Origin: a virus
IMG/VR virus record: IMGVR_UViG_3300017708_001182
Location: 1 to 64,000 of that record
Length of the DNA: 64,000 nt
Strand: one strand, 5' to 3'
Below are positions 36,545 to 46,792 of this stretch, in pieces. Both the position numbers and the translations under genes were made by a program. Numbering within the stretch: the stretch's first letter is position 1; every line of letters begins with the position of its first letter. The notes beneath the pieces are model-generated. The model was given only the letters and a program-made list of their open reading frames with translations, was not told the origin of the DNA and ran no database searches.

Positions 36545-39220
36545 CTAGTTTTGTTTAGGAGCTTTTGCAGCTTCTTCTAATTCTATTAAAAATTCTTTAG
36601 GCATTTTTTTCTGAGTTTCATTTAATAATTGCCATATTGCTTCATCAGTAAAATTCTCTAATGTTGGTACAAGGTCAGCTTTATTAAAGACAGCAGGAAA
36701 TAATTGATTTTGTATTAGTGTGTTATTTACTGGATCGTATATATTAATTTTAAGTTTGAACTGATCAGATTCTTTAGGATTACCATCACTTATAATATTA
36801 CCACTAATAGAATAGTGCTGAACATTAGGAAAGTCAACTGGTCCATGTAAAAATGAATTAAATAGTGTAGTCTCATATTCTCCATCTTTAGCAGTTGTGT
36901 AGAATGATTGTGGTTGCTTTTGAAAAACGTCTCTACCTTGTCCATCTTGTACCACTTCTAAGTCCGTTGGAGTAGACAGCATTTTAGGAAGATATCTTTC
37001 ATTAAAACTTGATACACTCGGACTAGCTTCAAACCTGTCTCCAAATGCTTCATAGTATTGATCTTCACCTATTGGAATTGAAAGAGATGATCCATCAGTT
37101 TTTCCAACAATAATATTATAATTACCATCAGAATTTGTAGTCACCATTGCACTCTGTAATTCAGATGCAGCTGTCATTATATCGCTAGATGCCACATTTG
37201 AACCTGTTCCAAGACCTCCAGTTCTTTCAGCTATTATAGCTAAAGAATTAAGAACAGGTCTAAACTGATCTTTTTGTTTTGCATCCTCAAGAGGAACTCT
37301 ATAACCTACCTCTTGACCAATTTTATAATTTTTCTGATAGTAATCTTTAAGATACTCTTGCTTCTTTTCATCAATTAGCTTTGTCTCTTTGTTTAAAATA
37401 TATTGTATTTCATTAATAGTTCTTCGTGTATTCTCAGGTATTTGATCCCTTAGTTCTTTACTACCTTTTGAAGCAGCCCACATTTCATACAGTCCATATT
37501 CCTCATCTGATAACTTGCCACTCTGATAGTCTGCATATGCCTGATCTTCTGATAAAGTATATCCTACAGAACCTCCTCCAGTAGAACCAGTAGTTGGAGA
37601 AGTATAAGTGGTACTACTTGGCCCTGTTTTAAGATAGTTTCTCGTAAAGTCTCTAAACATTAAGTTTGCCTCAGCAACATTAAAACCATTAAAATCTAAA
37701 TTTTTATACTCTTCAGGAAGATTATTATATAACTCTCTGTCAAATATTTCATCAGCTTCATTATTAGCTCTAGTGATTAAGTCATTCTGTACTTCTAATC
37801 TATCTCTTGATTTAATAAATTGATTTAAATCCTGTTTTTCATCCCAGCTTACAGAGGCTGGATATTTTTCATATCTTTCAACCAATTGATTAAATTGAGA
37901 ATCACTCAGCTCCTCACCATTTACTTTATACTTTGCTTTGAAATTGTTTCTTAATTGTTGTTCTATATTTTTTTCTTTATCTCTAGAAGCCTCCATTGAA
38001 GCAATAACATCTTTTGGTGTAGAATTTTTATCTGTAGGTATTGAAATTGGCCCATAAGGATCTTGCATGAGCTTAAGTTTCTTTCTTTCTATCTCTAATC
38101 TATCCTCATTATATTTTGCTTGTTGTTGTAACTTAGCACTTGCAATACTTGCATCTTGCCTAAGTTTATCTCTCTGAAATTGTCTTTGAGCAAATGGATT
38201 GGTGTGATAAGACTTGATAGTGCTTTGAGTTGCATATGCATTAGATGTATCCTCAAGCCAATTCATTGTATATAGTTGTGCCTGAGATCCTTGAACATCT
38301 CCACTTTCAAACCCACTAGATAAAGAACTGTATTCAGACTTAAGAGCTTCACTAGCATCGTCTATCTGACTTATTTGCTGCTGTAATCTTTGTTTTTCTT
38401 TAGGGCTTGAAGCAGAAGATTGAAGAGCTAAAAGCCTATCTCTTTCACTAGAATATTGACTAAATGTATTCTGATAACTTGAGTTCAAATCCTGTACATA
38501 TTGATTAGATGATGTATTAGAATATTTATATAACCCATCTGTTTGCATTTGACGATAGTCATCTGGAGACAGTCCTTGTTTTAAAGCTGTTTGTATTCTT
38601 TCTTTACTTACTCCTTCAATTCTAACTCTTGTCATAGCATCTACTAGTTGACCTTTTTCATTAAAGGCAACATCATATCCTGTAACTTTTTTACCTAGTG
38701 CTTTTACAATATCTCTAGCAGCTTTATTATAATCCTTATATGGACGATATGTAGCATTGAATTGAGTTTTAAGATCATCACTGTTTAACCATTTATTAGC
38801 TTGTTGGTTAAACAACCAATCATTTGAATCAGATCCTTTACCTTCTGATATAAGCTTATCTTTACTTTCTAATGCTTTTCTATATCTCGCAGCTGATGAC
38901 ACTGCATTTATAACAGTAGGATCTTTGGCTATCTGATTAGTCATTCCATTTACAGAATTGACAAGTTGGAAATTAGAAAAATCTCCACCTGCTACAGATG
39001 ATAACTGTCCACCTAGTTGATTGAGTTTTGATTGCAAGTATTGTTTATCAACTTCTCTAACAACATCAAGACCAGCAATATTATCTATGCTCTCCTGTAT
39101 TTTCTTTACCCCTTCATCATAGCGCTCCTGCTTATATACACCAACTTTCATCATTGCCTCTACAGGCTCTTGTTGTATATAAGGGTTGAACGTAGGGATT
39201 ATATCTTTATACGATGCCAT
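36545..39220 (-). CDS. Cargo/virion protein with coiled coils
   Basis: 891 residues. The start ASYKDIIPTFNPYIQQEPVE, then MMKVGVYKQERYDEGVKKIQ and YLQSKLNQLGGQL...GDFSNFQLVNSV, is a signature I recall from crAss-like phage cargo proteins. Coiled coils lie near 255-300 (RDRLLALQSSASSPKEKQRL) and 340-390. The rest is Ser/Gln/Asn-rich with no enzyme motif and no signal peptide. It opens the leftward unit that continues through the 2015-, 2149- and 1609-aa genes. Its start codon is seven nt after a well-formed promoter-like TACATTTG, so the mRNA may be almost leaderless. Its exact place in the virion is unknown. Confidence 0.7.
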   Translation of the reverse strand: MASYKDIIPTFNPYIQQEPVEAMMKVGVYKQERYDEGVKKIQESIDNIAGLDVVREVDKQYLQSKLNQLGGQLSSVAGGDFSNFQLVNSVNGMTNQIAKDPTVINAVSSAARYRKALESKDKLISEGKGSDSNDWLFNQQANKWLNSDDLKTQFNATYRPYKDYNKAARDIVKALGKKVTGYDVAFNEKGQLVDAMTRVRIEGVSKERIQTALKQGLSPDDYRQMQTDGLYKYSNTSSNQYVQDLNSSYQNTFSQYSSERDRLLALQSSASSPKEKQRLQQQISQIDDASEALKSEYSSLSSGFESGDVQGSQAQLYTMNWLEDTSNAYATQSTIKSYHTNPFAQRQFQRDKLRQDASIASAKLQQQAKYNEDRLEIERKKLKLMQDPYGPISIPTDKNSTPKDVIASMEASRDKEKNIEQQLRNNFKAKYKVNGEELSDSQFNQLVERYEKYPASVSWDEKQDLNQFIKSRDRLEVQNDLITRANNEADEIFDRELYNNLPEEYKNLDFNGFNVAEANLMFRDFTRNYLKTGPSSTTYTSPTTGSTGGGSVGYTLSEDQAYADYQSGKLSDEEYGLYEMWAASKGSKELRDQIPENTRRTINEIQYILNKETKLIDEKKQEYLKDYYQKNYKIGQEVGYRVPLEDAKQKDQFRPVLNSLAIIAERTGGLGTGSNVASSDIMTAASELQSAMVTTNSDGNYNIIVGKTDGSSLSIPIGEDQYYEAFGDRFEASPSVSSFNERYLPKMLSTPTDLEVVQDGQGRDVFQKQPQSFYTTAKDGEYETTLFNSFLHGPVDFPNVQHYSISGNIISDGNPKESDQFKLKINIYDPVNNTLIQNQLFPAVFNKADLVPTLENFTDEAIWQLLNETQKKMPKEFLIELEEAAKAPKQN

Positions 39221-39227
39221 AATTTAA

Positions 39228-39258
39228 CAAATGTAATGTGATTAATTTTATTATCCAA
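39228..39258 (-). promoter_or_regulatory. Promoter for the cargo/RNA polymerase unit
   Basis: On the minus strand TTG (39258-39256), a 20-nt spacer and TACATTTG (39235-39228) match the Bacteroidetes -33/-7 consensus exactly. The ATG at 39220 is seven nt downstream of the -7 box. A near-palindromic 23-bp repeat lies 50 nt upstream of the -7 box, as at the 57743 promoter. Confidence 0.6.
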
Positions 39259-39284
39259 GAATGGCTAACAGGTTTTAGTAATGT

Positions 39285-39307
39285 TTTATAATCAATTTAA
39301 TTATAAA
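39285..39307. repeat. 23-bp near-palindromic element, copy 1
   Basis: A perfect inverted repeat, TTTATAAT and ATTATAAA with a 7-nt centre CAATTTA. It overlaps the stop codon of the 1181-aa gene (39301). An almost identical copy (one difference in 23) is at 57829-57851. Both lie 50 nt upstream of a -7 box on the minus strand, so it looks like a regulator site or UP-type element. Confidence 0.65.
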
Positions 39308-42300
39308 CCTCTTAGCTTTTTTAGGATGTTACTATTCTTATGATTTTTTTTAACTGTCTTTCCTCTCTTAGCATATGCTCCTTCTTGTTCTTGCATAGGT
39401 ACATAGTCATAGATATCCTCTGTATTGATTCCTCTATTTAAAGCTCTATCAATCTTTCTATATTTAATATCAGGATTGAGTCCTTGCTCTTCCATTTTCC
39501 TTCTTTGCTCTTCTTGATATTGTTGTTGCTGTTGTATAATTCCTTGAAGTCCTCCAATCACTCCTGGAACTTGTTGTAAGTTTGGATTAAATCCTGGAGT
39601 TGAAAGTCCTGGTATACCTGATACAGTTCCACCTGGAAGACTAAATCTAGCAGATTGTTGAACTCTAGCTCTATAGTCATCATCAAAAGCATAGGTTGGA
39701 TAAAGATTTGCAAACACTTGTTTTAATCTACCCTCTAATTGTTTTTGTTGATACTTACTAGAAATAGAATTAAGAGCAGCAATTGTAGTAGCTTTTGTTT
39801 TAGCTACAGCCTCATCTTGTCTATCTTGTTGTTGATCATATATACCTAAGTTAGTTAAGCGTGCTCTATTAAGAGTATCTAAGTTTTCTGAATATACTTG
39901 ATTTTTAAACGATTGATTCTGTCTAAACTCTTCAGCATTGATTTGATTTAATGCTTGATATGTAGGAGCTTGTGCAAGAGCAAGAGCAGCAGGGTTACCT
40001 TGCAGCGTAGCATTTCTTTGTAAAGCTCTACTCTGTGAAATTACATCATTCTTCATATCCTGCAAAGAGATATCATAAGGAACTCTTAAGTTCGGTTGAT
40101 ATGTCTGAGCATATACTGGAGCTAATGTATTAGAAGATAATGCAGCATATTCTCCAAGTAGTTGATTAGGATCAAGTCCTTTAGTATCTACTGATGGGGG
40201 AAGAACTGGAAAAGGTATTCTATTTGGAGAAACTGTTGTAGTTTCTGTAACAGTAGGTTCTTCTTTAATTTTTGCCACCTCTACTTTAGGTTCTTCTCCT
40301 GGAGCAGCTGGAGTAAATCTAGCACTAGATGTTTGTTCTCCAAAGTCACCATCCACTGTTATTCTTTTATCTGAACCAGCTTCTTTAGCTTTCTTGTTAA
40401 ATTCTTTTTGATAGCGTCTAACATCAGCATCCTTTGTAGGGTCAAAGTTTTCCCAATCAAACCAAGGGTTAGCTTTTTTTGCTGCTTCATATTCTTTTTG
40501 TGTAACGTTACCATATAGTCCAGTATCTTTATTTCTACCTTGACCTGGGCGAACCTCATCTAACGCATCAGTTTCTGAATCAATTGGGTCAACAGTTTCT
40601 CCAGTTGACTTTTCATATTCTCCTGTTTCTTCATTAAGTACAAATCCTGCAGCAATAGCTTCTTCAACAGTCATTCCTACATCATCTCCCCCTAGTTGTG
40701 TGTTAAAATTACCATTAGTTGTAGTTTCTGTAACAGTGGCACCCTCTTCAGCCATATTATTCATAGCTCTTTCTGGATCTTTAACAATTTTATTCTTACT
40801 AATAAACTCATTACCTTTTATTTCAAGCTCATCAAACGTTTCATTCAATGCACTTTGTAGATCAGCTAAGATGTTTTTCTTCTCAGCAATGTTTTTTAAT
40901 TTCATATCAGATCCTTTAAGTATAACATCAGCTGTAGATCTTTCTAATTGACCAAATACAGTGTTGTCTGATTCTAGTCCTAGGTCAGCAGCTTTCTCCA
41001 TTTTCTTATTAATTTTAGCTTCATCTTTATTAAGAACGTCACTAACATATTTTTTAAACTTCTTACCCTTAGCTCTATCATCACCAATCTCTTCTAAGTA
41101 TTCTTCTGGTATTTTAAGATCACCATACACAACTAAGTTCTCAGCGCCTCCACCATCTTTTAGTTGCTGTGCTGGTTCATTCTCTACCTCTACAACAGCT
41201 TCATTGTTAGCAACAGACTCTTCTCCATATGCAACACCTATTCCTGTTTGTCCTGTTTTAGGATCACGATAGTCATGTGAGTTTCCTTTAAACTGAATAC
41301 TCTCACCACCTGCGTATGGGTTGTAAGATACTGTTTCAGCTTTACCACCCCACAGTGTTTTAAGCTCTCCACCCATTTTCATTGTGTCTAACATAGATGG
41401 ATTACTAGGTATGTTTCCACCCTGCTCCATATGAGAGGCATATCCAGCTTGTATTGCTGGAGCGATAGCTGTGTAAGAAAGTTCTTTTTGAGCTCGTTCA
41501 GCTCTTTCATTTTCTTTTCTAGTTCGCCTATCATCTCTGTCTAATAAGTCACCAATACCACTTCCAATAAAACTACCTACAGCAGATCCTATAGGACCAA
41601 ATGCAGAACCAATAGTTCCACCTATTGTGCCACCAATATTAGATCCAGCATCAGTCCCTTCATATAGTCCAATCATTTGACCGAATTGTTTACCTGCACC
41701 ACCCATACTACCTCCACCATAAGAAACATTAGCCATGTCAAATCCACCTTGTGCTTTAGGTACTAAATAAGAATTACTTCCTAGTACACCACCTTGCTTA
41801 AATGATTTTTGTTGATTAGGATTAACAAGAGGTACATATCCAGGGTCACTAAACATTCCACCATTTTTGAGAACATTAGTTCCTACACCATAAATAGGAA
41901 AGAATTCTTCTCCTGTGTTCTGAACATCTTCAGGACGTACGTATTCACGTTCTATTTTTTCTGGTTCTGATTTAGCTGCATCAAGTGTAAGCTCGGTTAA
42001 CATTCTGTTTTGTTTAGCTCTAGCTAATGTTTCTTTTTGTGCTTTGAGTTGTTTACCAATAGATATCACATCGCTAACAATAGGAATTCCAAAATCTTGA
42101 ACAGCTCTAGAGTTGTATATTCTACCAGCTCCTTGTAAAAATGATTCAGCACTTCCGTCAGGATTGTATCTACCCATTCTAGATGGTCCAGAATCTCCTA
42201 AGTCAAAATCAAACTGAGGAGTGGCTGCACCTCCTTGAGCTTTTGGAGCTTCATGTGAATATCCTAACTTCTCCATTCTTAAATGATCCTTTAACTTATT

Positions 42301-42846
42301 GGCTTTATACCCCTTGCCAGTTTTAGGATCATACATCATGTGTGGTTCAAACTTCTTAACTTTACCACCTTTTTTCATAGGAAGAGAACTCATTGCACCA
42401 GATATATCACCACCACCACCTATACCACCACCAGATATAAGATCACCTAATCCACCTTCACCACCTTCACCACCAAACATTGACATTAGTTGAGGTAACA
42501 TAGACATCATGCCACCCATTCCTCCTCCGCTACCACCAGACTGTTGTTGTTGTCCTGCAGCAATTTGAGCTTGAGTTTTCATATCTTCCAGTGTCTCATC
42601 ATAACTCTTTTTACCCATTTGCTTTGCTACTGTATCAAACAAGAAAGCCTCATCTATACGAGTGGGTGGACGGTTACCTTTAGGTGTTTCTATGTTTGGA
42701 ATCATAGCTCCTATATTAGCTTTCTTAGCCATAAGTTTTCTTACAGCTTTTCCATGCTTTTTCATGAAGGCATCCTCAGAAGGAAACTTCTTGTAAAACT
42801 CTGCTTCAGACTTAACGCCTGCTATTTTTAAAAATTCAGCTTTCAT
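39301..42846 (-). CDS. Cargo protein with peptidoglycan-binding-like domain
   Basis: 1181 residues. The N-terminal third has a Gly/Met-rich hydrophobic stretch (GGMGGMMSMLPQLMSMFGG) and two KAQGG motifs (APKAQGG near 200, VPKAQGG near 360). A glycine-zipper-like hydrophobic segment (GSNIGGTIGGTIGSAFGPIG, about 400-435) could interact with membrane. The middle has WGGKAETVSYNPYAGGE and ENLVVYGDLKIPEE, a block recalled from crAss-like phages. Near 775-835, ADVRRYQKEFNKKAKEAGS and TVDGDFGEQTSSARF resemble a peptidoglycan-binding type 1 domain. The C-terminus is Gln-rich. The role (inference) is ejection across the cell wall. It ends at the palindromic element. Confidence 0.7.
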   Translation of the reverse strand: MKAEFLKIAGVKSEAEFYKKFPSEDAFMKKHGKAVRKLMAKKANIGAMIPNIETPKGNRPPTRIDEAFLFDTVAKQMGKKSYDETLEDMKTQAQIAAGQQQQSGGSGGGMGGMMSMLPQLMSMFGGEGGEGGLGDLISGGGIGGGGDISGAMSSLPMKKGGKVKKFEPHMMYDPKTGKGYKANKLKDHLRMEKLGYSHEAPKAQGGAATPQFDFDLGDSGPSRMGRYNPDGSAESFLQGAGRIYNSRAVQDFGIPIVSDVISIGKQLKAQKETLARAKQNRMLTELTLDAAKSEPEKIEREYVRPEDVQNTGEEFFPIYGVGTNVLKNGGMFSDPGYVPLVNPNQQKSFKQGGVLGSNSYLVPKAQGGFDMANVSYGGGSMGGAGKQFGQMIGLYEGTDAGSNIGGTIGGTIGSAFGPIGSAVGSFIGSGIGDLLDRDDRRTRKENERAERAQKELSYTAIAPAIQAGYASHMEQGGNIPSNPSMLDTMKMGGELKTLWGGKAETVSYNPYAGGESIQFKGNSHDYRDPKTGQTGIGVAYGEESVANNEAVVEVENEPAQQLKDGGGAENLVVYGDLKIPEEYLEEIGDDRAKGKKFKKYVSDVLNKDEAKINKKMEKAADLGLESDNTVFGQLERSTADVILKGSDMKLKNIAEKKNILADLQSALNETFDELEIKGNEFISKNKIVKDPERAMNNMAEEGATVTETTTNGNFNTQLGGDDVGMTVEEAIAAGFVLNEETGEYEKSTGETVDPIDSETDALDEVRPGQGRNKDTGLYGNVTQKEYEAAKKANPWFDWENFDPTKDADVRRYQKEFNKKAKEAGSDKRITVDGDFGEQTSSARFTPAAPGEEPKVEVAKIKEEPTVTETTTVSPNRIPFPVLPPSVDTKGLDPNQLLGEYAALSSNTLAPVYAQTYQPNLRVPYDISLQDMKNDVISQSRALQRNATLQGNPAALALAQAPTYQALNQINAEEFRQNQSFKNQVYSENLDTLNRARLTNLGIYDQQQDRQDEAVAKTKATTIAALNSISSKYQQKQLEGRLKQVFANLYPTYAFDDDYRARVQQSARFSLPGGTVSGIPGLSTPGFNPNLQQVPGVIGGLQGIIQQQQQYQEEQRRKMEEQGLNPDIKYRKIDRALNRGINTEDIYDYVPMQEQEGAYAKRGKTVKKNHKNSNILKKLRGL

Positions 42847-42850
42847 ATTA

Positions 42851-45800
42851 TTAATATTTGTCTAACCAGCCTCCTGGTTGTGGGGTGTTGTAGTTTGTAA
42901 AGTTAGTCAATTGATCTAAGGCTACCAAAGATTTTCCATCTTTAGCCATTGGGTACTCCGTTACAGAGTTACCATCAAACTTGTAATCTTTTCCTGGTTG
43001 CATCATCTTCTTGTCACCAGTGTCAGATATTCCAAGTACAGGGTAGTTAACACCCTTCATTGTTATATTGTTGGAATTGATTTTAGTTATCTTTCCAGGG
43101 TATGCCCATTGTCCTCTGTCATCATTAATAACTTTTCCACTCTTAGCATAAGGGTTTTTACTACTAATGTCACTATTATCAGCAACAGTATTTAAGATTT
43201 TTAAAATTTGATCTTCTGTATATTTTAAATCTAAATCCCTGTAGCCACCAGTCTTTTTAACCTTTTCTAATTTTTCTTTTGTAATTTCTTCACCAGGGTT
43301 TACGTTTAGATTTCTCCTAATCTCCATTATTCTTTGGTAATAACCATCGTCATTTAAATAATCTATGTAGTCTTGATGATGTTTTAAGTAAGCAGGATGG
43401 TTATTTTTGTACGAATCTAGTTCTTCTTTGTCAAAATCCTGATATCGACTAATCGTTTCTCTAAACAAAATTTCATCAGGCCTTCTATATTTATAGTCAA
43501 TAGCTTTATTCATATCAATTTCTCTACTTCGTGAATAATCTCTTGTAGCATGAGATAATTCATGAGTAGTAACCGCTTTATCACCTGTTGGATCATATAT
43601 AGCATTATCATCAGGTAAAAAATGAGCTAAAGCATTCTTTGATAAATTAAATAAATCTAGAGAACTGAGATTAAACCCTTGAATTTTATTGTTATAATTT
43701 AAATCTTTATAATTACCAACAGATTTTGCATATACAGGTGTTTCTCTTAAATCATTAATAGCTTCATCAATTTCTTCTTGAGCGTTAATGTTTGCTTTTT
43801 CTAGTATTTTATTTTTAGTTTCTTCTGTGTCAAAAGAACTAATATAAGGTGTATTTAAATTAGCAATTCTTTTTTTGGTTTCAGGATGACTAATCCAATT
43901 GGCTAACCAACTATCGTCCACCTTATCTCCCATTGTATAAGAACCTAAAACATCTTCTTGGTTATAATACCAATTTTTAAGTGCAGAGTCTCCCTTCTTT
44001 TTTCTATCTTGTATCACACCACCTTTTTGGAACTTATCTAGCCATCCACCATTTCTTTTTTCTTTTGGTCTATACACATAGAAAGGATCTTTTTTATTAC
44101 CATCTGCATCTATGTACATGTTCTGTCTTTCTGTAGGGTGGTCCACATCTCCATCACTAATGTATTGATCTAACTCATCATACACACCCAGATGATATGG
44201 GAATCCTATAAAACCATCTCCTTCCTTTACACCTTCAGAATCTTTATTATAATAATATTGTAATATATCTCCTGGTCGTAATTCATCCTCTCTAAACCTT
44301 TCTCCACCATCTTCTGGTCTAACTTCTAAAAAACCATAGTCTTTATAGTTTTTTCTAAACTCTCTATTGTTAAATATATCTGCAGGAATATAAGGAGCAT
44401 TTTCCTTACCAATAGAAGCCTCATTTACTATTTCTTTTACAACTTGTACACATGTATTATCTTTTACACAACCATCTTCACCATTAAAAATTGCTTTAAG
44501 TTTATCTACAGCACCAACAGCAGGTCTTAGTCCATCAGTTTTATTATCTGCATATCTTCTTGCAATGTCTACAATTGTTCCTTCTTGAGCCTTCTGACAA
44601 CTACCCTTACTAAAAGGTGTCTTACCAGCAACTGCTTTATATCCTGGCCAGCATCTTCCACCATCTTTGAATTTAGTAGTTTCAGTTTCTAATATTTCGT
44701 TAGCACCTGCAGCTAATGGTATAGTAGCATATATACCTTTCATTAACTTCTTGAGTCCTTTTTTATCTACTACTCTAAAGAAATCTGCAGGTAATTTAGC
44801 CTTACCAGAAAGTCCATCTCTAAATATTCTATCAACTAACTTATCTGTTATTTCATATTGTTTGTCAGTTCCCCAGAACTCTTTTGGAATGTATTGTCTT
44901 CTAATCTCCTGCACTCTTGCAACCACTTCTGTAGGGTCTTCTAAATAGTCTGCCCAGTCTTTAAAAGTTGCATTAGGGTCCTTAAAAAAGTCTTTAACCC
45001 AATCAGCTGATCCCTCTTTTATTTTTGGATTTTTCTTGAGTGCACTTTTAATTAAGTCGTTAGTCTGTTTAGTTAAAGCAGTTCCTCCTGCATTACTAGC
45101 ATGACCAAGGGTTTCATGTATACCTGTTAACATTTCCCTTGTTTTAGCTTTATTTTTAACAGCATCAGTGGCTCCTACAGGCACCTCATTTATCTTAACA
45201 ACACTATTATTACCTACACCTATTTTATTTGGCTGATTTGGATACATATATTTCCAAGTGTTCATAGGCTGACTAGCACTAGGGACAAAGTATGTTCCTC
45301 CAGATCCAGGAGAATATCCTGTAGTACTATATACAGTATTAAACTCACCAGCCTGTATTGCTTTCATGTTGGTTCTTGCCAGGTTACCACGTAGTGGACG
45401 GTAGAACAGATTGATTTCACTGGTTAAAGCATCAATACTTTTTTGAAGAGATTTTGCTTTAGGAAGAACATTAGTACCTGTTGCTTCCACAAAATCATCT
45501 AATTGTTGTTGTAACACATTTAGTTCTCTTGTCTTAACTCTAAGATAATTTTCACTCATTGATGCATTAGGAAAAGGCTTCAATATCTGAGCATCAAACT
45601 TACCAACAAAACTTGGATTGTTAGGATTTGTCCATGATTGCATAAAGTTATCTGCGTCTATTTTAGGATTAGTAAGAAGTTTATTTGGTGGGTTCTGACC
45701 TCTGGTAAGAAAAGTTGGTATTTTAGGATTTTTCATACCTATTTTAAAAGCACTTCCTAAAGGATTTGTATAGTACTTACCAATAGTCATAAGAGGTTTA

Positions 45801-46792
45801 GTAAACTTTTTATTTAGCAAAGGAGTAAATCCTAAAGCATCTAAACCTACATTTCCTGCAGCAGACCAACTAGGATTGTTATATAGTTCTTTTACATCTG
45901 GACCAATGTTATAACTACTATAACCTAAAGCAGCAGCATCAGCATAGTTTCCTATACTAAGTGGCCCACCTAATGGTTTATAATTCATTGCCTTAGAAAA
46001 AGGTTTTCCTATATATTTAGAAGCAGCTTTTCCAACAGGAGTGTTAGCAGTATATCTATAAGCTTGTCCAATAGGGCCAGCAACAGATCGATATGCCTGT
46101 GGTATTTTAGACAATAAACCAGCACCTCTTACTGCAGGTATAAACGATGCAGCTGTCATTATGTTTTCTGCTGCTTGATTAGTAGCACCATGAATACTAC
46201 TAATCATATCATCATATTGAGGCTTATAGTAGTTTAGATAATTAAACTCATTTAATGCATTATCTCTACTATAATTTGTTCCAAAATAATCATTATAACT
46301 ATCTAAGTCTGTAATGCCTAGATTTTTAAGTTCTTTCTGTTGATCTATCGAAAGAACATAATCACCATCATCATTGATTTGCAAATACTCAGGCATGTCC
46401 TTAAATAACTCTTCTCTTTTCTTTCCCCTACCTACATTCAAAAATCGTGAAACTACATTCCCATCTTTATCTGAGTCACGAAAGGCTGTATCTTTCTTTC
46501 TTCCTGGTGCAGTTACAACTACCTCATCTAATTGTATAGTGCCCTCCTGAGCTTTCTTAGGTTCTTCAGGAGATGTTCCAGACGTACGTGCATACATCAT
46601 ACCAGACGCACCAGGAAGACTTCCTCCCATAGCAAACTTATCTAACCAACCACCATTCAGCTTTTTTAAAGGCGTAGCACCACCAGCAACAGCTCCAAAG
46701 AACTTCTTTTGTTTCTCTGTAAGCGCTTTACCTCGAGCTGTTCCATCTTCGAGTATCTTCTTTGCTTTAGATGCTGTTAAACCTTTTGCCAT
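42851..46792 (-). CDS. Multi-hydrolase cargo protein (zincin-like, NlpC/P60-like)
   Basis: 1313 residues. Near 556-563, HETLGHAS (HExxxH) with EDPTEVVARVQE about 60 residues on resembles a zincin metallopeptidase; near 1075, TTHELSHATRD is a textbook HExxH with later Glu (RRPDEILFRET). Between them, near 779-870, CVQVVKEIVNE, DELRPGDILQYYY and FPYHLGVYDE form an NlpC/P60-type Cys-His peptidase core. Three GGWLDK(F/Y) motifs (one at the very C-terminus) and two KAQEG motifs occur. Hydrophobic stretches lie near 190-300. Zincin-like proteases next to giant virion polymerase genes are recalled from crAss-like phages. I infer an ejected, cell-wall-active protein. Activity of each site is unproven. 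Confidence 0.7.
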   Translation of the reverse strand: MAKGLTASKAKKILEDGTARGKALTEKQKKFFGAVAGGATPLKKLNGGWLDKFAMGGSLPGASGMMYARTSGTSPEEPKKAQEGTIQLDEVVVTAPGRKKDTAFRDSDKDGNVVSRFLNVGRGKKREELFKDMPEYLQINDDGDYVLSIDQQKELKNLGITDLDSYNDYFGTNYSRDNALNEFNYLNYYKPQYDDMISSIHGATNQAAENIMTAASFIPAVRGAGLLSKIPQAYRSVAGPIGQAYRYTANTPVGKAASKYIGKPFSKAMNYKPLGGPLSIGNYADAAALGYSSYNIGPDVKELYNNPSWSAAGNVGLDALGFTPLLNKKFTKPLMTIGKYYTNPLGSAFKIGMKNPKIPTFLTRGQNPPNKLLTNPKIDADNFMQSWTNPNNPSFVGKFDAQILKPFPNASMSENYLRVKTRELNVLQQQLDDFVEATGTNVLPKAKSLQKSIDALTSEINLFYRPLRGNLARTNMKAIQAGEFNTVYSTTGYSPGSGGTYFVPSASQPMNTWKYMYPNQPNKIGVGNNSVVKINEVPVGATDAVKNKAKTREMLTGIHETLGHASNAGGTALTKQTNDLIKSALKKNPKIKEGSADWVKDFFKDPNATFKDWADYLEDPTEVVARVQEIRRQYIPKEFWGTDKQYEITDKLVDRIFRDGLSGKAKLPADFFRVVDKKGLKKLMKGIYATIPLAAGANEILETETTKFKDGGRCWPGYKAVAGKTPFSKGSCQKAQEGTIVDIARRYADNKTDGLRPAVGAVDKLKAIFNGEDGCVKDNTCVQVVKEIVNEASIGKENAPYIPADIFNNREFRKNYKDYGFLEVRPEDGGERFREDELRPGDILQYYYNKDSEGVKEGDGFIGFPYHLGVYDELDQYISDGDVDHPTERQNMYIDADGNKKDPFYVYRPKEKRNGGWLDKFQKGGVIQDRKKKGDSALKNWYYNQEDVLGSYTMGDKVDDSWLANWISHPETKKRIANLNTPYISSFDTEETKNKILEKANINAQEEIDEAINDLRETPVYAKSVGNYKDLNYNNKIQGFNLSSLDLFNLSKNALAHFLPDDNAIYDPTGDKAVTTHELSHATRDYSRSREIDMNKAIDYKYRRPDEILFRETISRYQDFDKEELDSYKNNHPAYLKHHQDYIDYLNDDGYYQRIMEIRRNLNVNPGEEITKEKLEKVKKTGGYRDLDLKYTEDQILKILNTVADNSDISSKNPYAKSGKVINDDRGQWAYPGKITKINSNNITMKGVNYPVLGISDTGDKKMMQPGKDYKFDGNSVTEYPMAKDGKSLVALDQLTNFTNYNTPQPGGWLDKY

